A DNA stretch of 64,000 bases from Phoebastria nigripes (taxonomy: Eukaryota > Chordata > Aves > Procellariiformes > Diomedeidae). Position numbers and translations under genes: made by a program. Within the stretch, counting starts at the first letter, position 1; every line of letters starts with the position of its first letter. Below the pieces are notes generated by a model. The model was given only the letters and a program-made list of their open reading frames with translations, was not told where the DNA came from and did not search any database. The stretch is taken from assembly GCA_035582835.1 (NCBI GenBank), contig JAYKAV010002662.1:1500902-1564901 (forward strand), in the 5' to 3' direction. This document shows positions 58,201-64,000 of this stretch, one piece after another.

Positions 58201-60329
58201 TGCACGATCTAAAGCTTAAAGTCAACAGAGACAGGTCTGTTGACTCCACTGCACTTTATTAGCCTGATAGTGGAGCTTGTGACCATCCTCTTTAGAGTGA
58301 TTACAGAAAACTTGAGATAGAGGTAGAAAATAAAAAAACCACAAGTACAAGTAAGTACATGTAAAAATGTGCAAAAATACACATTTGTCCATCAATTCTC
58401 CTGGTAGTCTTTGTGCTCTTGCAGTCATAGTTTCTTTTTTTTTGAAGAAGTTTTCTTTCCCACTTCTTCTTGAACAATTAACAGGTATAACTCACTAGTA
58501 AGAGCTGTGGAAACAGAGTACTGGTTGCATTAACAAAAAAGTACTGTCCTATCCTATGCAAAGAGAGAAAGGAAAAAGAAATCCCCTAATTACTTATAGC
58601 CGTAGTCACTGGCAGTCCAGCATCTTCTTTAAACGAGTGGCAATCCCGAAACTCAGATCAAGACTTCGTTGTTCTTCCAAAAAAAATCCAGCATTGTGTT
58701 AGTGTAAACTAAAGAGTTGCAGGCAATAAAAGGCTGTTTTGGGGATGGTTGGCGTGGAGGCTACAGGCGACAGCTGGTGGGTGTCTGATGGGGCTGCCCT
58801 TTCTAGCTACCATCTGGACTTTGCATAGGACATGCAAGAATAAGCTACTTAGACCTTAATAAGGAAAAAGCCTGTAAAAATGGAATGGGGGGTGGTGGTT
58901 TGGCTACGAGATCACTTTGCAAATAAACAGGAATGTGAGCTCAGGCTTTCCTGCTCCGCTCATGCTAAGACAGAGACCGCAGCTGGAGGCTGAAAGCACC
59001 TAGAAGTTTTGAGGATATTTAAACATTTTGTCCCTGATGTACTAGTGTGTGTTAAATTTAAAAAAAAAAATTAATTTGGTTATTATTATTATCATTTAAT
59101 CACAGCAGAGTCAGGAACAGCAATGCACCAGTGAGCCTGATTCTTCCACCCAGACAAACCAAAAGGCAAAACTGTTGTTGCAGTCCATGGGGAAAGGGAT
59201 GGATTCGGCCAGGGTTGCAAAGTGAGAAGGAAATAATGCAGGAGAGAAACGCAGGACCAACGCTCACTTGACACAAGTGTGAGTGTGGTCTGCCATCGAC
59301 ACACAGAGATGCCCATTTATGCTCCCTTTGGCAGAAGAGCTGAGTTTGGGTGGGCCAGATTTACCTGCTCATTTCAGAAAGAGTAATTTCGCTGGGCCTG
59401 GGTTTTCCCCACAGACACTTGACGCTGCACAAGTAATGTAAAGTTGGCATAAATAGGCGTTAAATATCAGTTCCCCTGCAGGAGGGATTCATGTGGCCTT
59501 CAGGGCCCATTGACTCCAACCCTTGGTTCGCTTTGGCTTGAAGGTGACCAGGGTGAAGTTATCGCAGGAGCGACGCTGAGAGCTGTCAGCCTAAAATAAA
59601 AGGTTTTGGCAGACCTGCTCTGCCCAATCTGCCTGCAGATGTTTTGCGTTGCCCCTCTGCCCCACCGGCCCCGGGGTGGTTGGACAACGTGGTCCTGCCA
59701 TGGTGGTGTTGGTGCCCAAACCGGCAGTGGGTTGGGTTCGACCCCAAACAGCTGAGCTGCAGGGGGGAATTGCTTTTGTGCCAACAGAGATGGAAGCTGC
59801 CACGGCTGTTCCTGCCAAAGCTCATCTGTCATAGCCTTAATTTGCTCCTCCAGATCCCAGCTCTGTTCCCTTCCCTCCCTTGCAGCTGGCCAAGAGGAGG
59901 CAAAACTCGTCACCGTGCCACGCTGGTGCAGCCCCTGCCTGCGGCAGCCCCTTCCCGCGGGAATCCCCGGCTGAGGAATTGCAGGTGGTTTCCAGTCCTT
60001 GGAGCGTGGCCTTGCTGGGACCCTGGAGGCACATGATGCCTCTCCTTCCAGCTCCTTCATCCCGTCCCATCCCCTCTTTGCTCTGGGGAGCAACTTCACG
60101 TGGGAGGCTCTTTGCTGATTTTGAACTGATGCAACCACTTGTCTTCTCCATTTTTAGCATTTTTGCCCCCAAAACCCTTCCCCACGTTAGCATGTACATG
60201 CTGCCCTGTTGCAATTAAGTCACAGCATCATTAAGATGTGGAGAAAGCAACACCGGCAAACCTTTTCCTCCCTGCGGTAACGCTTAAGCCATGTTTCAAC
60301 CCCTGTCTCAAGAAACCTGCCTTCCTGTT
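55287..60329. other. Unique non-coding sequence
   Basis: No gene recognised. An A-rich run lies at 55,922-55,945 and a (TTA)n patch near 59,080. From 59,500 to 60,220 the DNA is GC-richer and open on both strands (212 codons minus, 130 and 112 plus), with no domain in any frame. N at 57,607 only: this stretch is unusually N-poor. Confidence 0.5.
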
Positions 60330-60413
60330 AGCATCTAATGTTACCCGTTATCTAAATGCACCGGGCCATAAACCCGCAGAGCGGCAAGCAGATAACCAGT
60401 AACATCAGATGCT
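60330..60413. ncRNA. 84-nt imperfect palindrome, candidate hairpin RNA
   Basis: Left arm 60,330-60,353 begins AGCATCTAATG; right arm 60,390-60,413 ends CATCAGATGCT. The arms pair at 21 of 24 positions (mismatches at arm positions 8, 16 and 17), with a 36-base spacer that itself can form a small CGGG/CCCG stem. The size and arm length fit a microRNA precursor. I recognise no known microRNA, and the spacer is long for one. Alternatives are a tiny foldback transposon or a conserved palindromic element. Transcription and strand are unknown. Confidence 0.3.
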
Positions 60414-63400
60414 ACTTAGAAAGCATTTTGTTCCCGATTAAAGCCAAAACATGCGCTAAGAGCTATTGAGGGAAAGTGCAGAGCATTTGATTTCCCTCTT
60501 TTGCTAACACACTCAGAGGAAGAGGTGATGAGTTTATGGAAATGGCTGCAATTTGCAGTCAAACGTGGTGCATACATGAATAGGAATTGGAAGCGAGGAG
60601 CCAAACAAGCAATGTACTGCACGGATTTCCTCCAGCAATGCTGACGGAGCTTGTACAAACCAATTAGCCCCTCTTTGAAGAGGAACCCTATCCCCATCAC
60701 CATACCTTTTATTTCTTGAGAGAGAGGTGGTTGTTTTTTTAGTAATTTTTTTTTCTTTCTCTTCTCTTCGATTTTCCTGGGGAAAAATGTACCTGAAGAT
60801 CCAGGAAATTGCTTCTCCATGCTCTCACATGGTTTTACCATGAGGTAGATTTATGGGTGTCAAATAAGTTGCTCCTTATGCCAATGTCACAGAAATAGGA
60901 GTGTGTGGGAGGGCTGGTGGCTTCTGCTTAGTGGAGTTGCCAAAGATTGTGCTAATTAGCAGTTGGAAAGTCTTGTATTTTAGAGGTGTGGAGTGGTCCA
61001 GGGAGGTAAGTCTAAGCTTGTCTAGACATTAGTAAAGGCTGTTCTCCATGGACCAGCTGCAAAGGGACATTTGGGCTGGGGAATGGAAGCATGTGGCTAA
61101 GATGGGCTTTTTGAGACACCTCCAAAAATTGTGTCTGGCTTAGGTTCAGGTTTGTGCATCCCTAAGCCCTGCCACAAGTGAACCGAGCTTGTATGGGCTC
61201 TGACAGCATCTCCAGCTGCTACCTGAGCTCAGGACCATTAGTGGAAGTTGATGGAAGCTGCTTTATCTTGTGCTACCTTAATAGCTCCAGGCTGCTTCCG
61301 ATGCCAGTGGCTGGTGGCCACCTCCTCATGGATGTCTCAGGGCTGGGTTCTCCATCATTTTACCTCTTGTGGTTATTTACGCTGCTGAAAAGTGGAAGCA
61401 AATCACAGTTGAATGTAGCAGTGACAGCAAGAGCCTGAGATGGACTGCGGGTGTTGGGAGGAAAGTTTTTCACCAGCCCAGTTGCTGTGTGCCTGTACCA
61501 GTGGTCTGTTGAAGTGAATATGGCATATGTCCTGTGCATGATCTGGAGCTTTACCTGCAGCCTGAGCCACCCTGTCCTTTCTTACACCTCAAACTTAACC
61601 AAGAAGGAGCTGGTTTGCTCTGCTGTAGCCCCAACAACACCCTATGGGAGTCTCTAACATGGGAGCACNTTGGGAAACCTTCTCCTTTGCAAAGGTCGGA
61701 GATGCCATAAGGAGATACTCGTTCCCCTGCAGCACCGTGGCATTGCTCCCCGCAATGGCCATATGTCCAGAGCTGGCATTGTCGGGCTGCAGCAGCTCCA
61801 TGCCTGCTTGACAGCTAAACAAACCCATCTCAAGACCCTCAGCATCACCAACACTGGATAAGGTTTTTCTCTTTAGGGATACCAGCTAATCTGGAGTCCA
61901 GCAGCTCAAGCATGAGGGATGCCTCCAGCCATCCACATTGTCTCATATCCACTGCCTCATGTTGGAGGGAAAGCTGGAGACCTGCTGAAACAACAGCATC
62001 TGGAGGAACGCAGTGCATCTTCCAGCACGCACCCAGCTGCCAAAGCTATGGCAGAGGCCTTTTTCAAGAGGACTAGCATGTTGATCTTAGCTCAAGTAGC
62101 TCTTTTGAGCTGGAATAGGTTAGAGACCAGCCTCTGGAGCAAACCAGCAGCAGATTTGAGGTGAGAGGGTCCGGATGGAGGGTGACAGGAGTGAAAAGAG
62201 CAGGTTGGGAATGTCTCCATCAGCACAACTGAATCCAGAAGGAGATGCATGTTGACAGCCTCAGTGTCTAGCTTTCGACAACTGATTTGGCAAATTTAGG
62301 CCTGTGCAAATAACTAAGAGCAGATGTGTCAAATGGTTTTTATTTCCTAGAATTAACACTAGATACAAGAATACTAAAGGAAGTTGCCTGTATATCCCCG
62401 CTGTGGGAGTCTCCCTGACCCTCTCATCCTTTCTCTTTACCATTCCCAGACCAGATACTGCTTTCGCTTGTGCTAGAATAAATTAGTTTGACTGGAGCCA
62501 CAGAAGATATTAACCAGCACACACGAGAGCCGAGGAGGACTAGCTCTTTTCACACCATTTGCTGTGTACACGCAGATAATGAGTTTGTCTGTTACTTGCT
62601 TTTAGTCTCCTGTCGCAAGTCCTTTCGACGCAGGGGGCTCACCCTACAACATAACATCTCTCCTGATTTCCGCTGTAACAGAAGTGCTTTCGAGATTCCA
62701 TTTATAACTCTGTTCGCACAAAATATGACAGTTTTAGCTATATTGGAAGACCAGCCTGACCCTGGCAGCCGCCAGCACTGTGATCAGAATAGTTATCAGA
62801 CAAAACCTGGTATGGGATGTCTGGCTGTGATGCTGTGGCAATGGAGGAACATATCTGTTCTTGCAAGAATGCAATCCATGCAGCACTGGCAGCGATAATC
62901 AGTAAAGCACAGCCCTGCAAAAACAGACAGGTGGAGTAGGATTCATCTCAAAGTCAGGCACACAAGTCTGAGCTAGCCATTCTGGACTCCCCTTACGGTC
63001 CATGGGGAAAAACAGGTTCTTTCAGAGAGTGACTCATCTCACCCTAAAATAGGTCAGAGGAACTGCTCTCCAGCAGCATCTGACTCCTCTCCACAGGCTA
63101 TAAAGGGAACCTGAGGGAGACCAGTTCAGGTTTAAGCAACTTATTTTCACTTGTCTAACGTTCATTAGTATGAATCTCAGCCACAGCCAGGCTGTACAAA
63201 GTTTTCCAGAGTCAGTGGGAGTCATGTCAAAGGGCTTTGGACCCTGGTCACGGTCTGAGTCAGATTCTGCATTTCCCAGAAAATCCCTGAATGTAAAGAG
63301 CCGGGCAGGACTGAGCCAGAAGGAAAAAATGTGCACCTTAGCCCTGTTTTCTGGAAAATAACAACAGACAGGCAGTGCATCCAAACAAGGGTATTCTGTC

Positions 63401-64000
63401 TTTTATTTAAAAAAATTGAGCAGTGTAAGACACTGCAGAGTTCGGTGTGGCATCCTTTTTCCCGGTTATCCTTCCAGTGAAAATAAGTTCACACTTCTCA
63501 GTGTCACAATTCTTGGGACTCGTATCATCTTTCAGCCCAATGCATTCTTCTTCCTCTGGATTTTCCCATTGATCTAAAATATGTTGAAGTCAATGAAAAT
63601 CCACGATGCTCGGTAAGACGCGCCAGTGCTTCGCAAGAATCNCTCGCTGTGAGAAGGGCACCAGATTTCTTGCTAACTCCTCCTTTCACCCTCTCTCAGC
63701 AGAAGCTGATGACAGGATTATTTTTTATCAAGATGCAGATACTACACACAACCAGCACAAAAGATCAGTGATTAGCCTTTGGATAAGCAGCCAAGATTGC
63801 TTTTTCCTGACCTTATCAATCTGGCATTTGAATTTCTAGGGAGCTTCAGTGAGTGGGTTTTCTCAGGAAGCTGAAATCCTTTTTTTTAACCCTCATGCAA
63901 AGTTTCTGCTAACTTCACTGGAATTAGTCTCTCATTCAGGATAAAACCAGATAGCCGTCCATGAGTTGTCTGAGATCAGGAAGGTCTTCAGGTTGCCAGG
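60414..64000. other. Unique non-coding sequence
   Basis: No gene recognised. The 141-codon minus frame (60,416-60,841) and 136-codon plus frame (62,488-62,898) have no domain. One copy of the GATTCATCT-type phrase lies at 63,031-63,048. Near 63,570-63,605 and 63,905-63,925 are phrases of the GAAGTCAATG and CTTCACTGGAATTA type, common in decayed amniote repeats. N at 61,669 and 63,642. Confidence 0.45.

Noticed and set aside
59500..60218. 212-codon minus frame and overlapping plus frames
   Set aside because: GC-rich stretch open on several frames at once. No domain and no clear promoter or CpG island.
62488..62898. 136-codon plus frame considered as a retroviral or host exon
   Set aside because: No motif of any family recognised. 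Composition and frame length are compatible with chance.

Overview
The window looks like gene-free vertebrate nuclear DNA from a bird, probably a neognath and perhaps Neoaves. Three things point there. The young repeats are 5'-truncated CR1 LINEs whose 3' ends carry the bird-type ATTCTATGA or TTCTA tail. There is one solo LTR of a type I recognise from neoavian genomes (TGTCCTGGTTTC at one end, TTAAACCACAACA at the other). The older layer is thin and decayed: MIR-type SINEs, an ancient CR1/L3-like piece and amniote repeat tails. There are no Alu, B1 or L1 sequences and no operon-like gene packing.

I annotate no protein-coding gene, tRNA, rRNA or CRISPR array. The open frames are short, overlap on both strands and fall in low-complexity or GC-rich stretches. 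None shows a recognisable domain except a few residues of CR1 reverse-transcriptase tail inside the repeat at about 51.9-52.2 kb. The window is best read as intergenic or deep intronic sequence; I cannot tell which, and I see no exon that names the locus.

Layout: 1-8.5 kb is unique sequence with two repeat tails, a short inverted repeat around a homeodomain-type core (4.33 kb) and a GT-rich patch. At 8.5-8.8 kb a CR1 3' scrap abuts an ancient CR1-like fragment. At 10.0-11.25 kb there is a 37-T run and then a 440-bp polypyrimidine tract. At 11.7-12.3 kb lie a cluster of ATTA/TTAAT motifs, a 16-bp palindrome and another old repeat tail. 12.7-20 kb is mostly unique. Two MIR copies lie at 20.1 and 21.2-21.4 kb, and a CT/TA microsatellite with a near-perfect hairpin at 22.1-22.3 kb. 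The solo LTR with a 5-bp target duplication is at 25.4-26.0 kb, an 8-bp-unit minisatellite at 28.55 kb, a CR1 at 29.7 kb, a GGAT microsatellite at 31.5 kb, and an antisense CR1 at 36.9-37.3 kb. Several MIR-like pieces lie between 33 and 45 kb. A third CR1 is at 51.9-52.2 kb and a TA/CA-rich patch at 52.8 kb. The most striking unexplained structure is an 84-nt imperfect palindrome at 60,330-60,413 (21 of 24 arm bases paired), which has the size of a microRNA precursor.

There is no multi-gene system to describe. The points worth a second look are structural: hairpins, clustered homeodomain-type motifs, three related short sequences that may mark an undescribed old repeat family, and isolated N positions that pile up inside CR1 copies.
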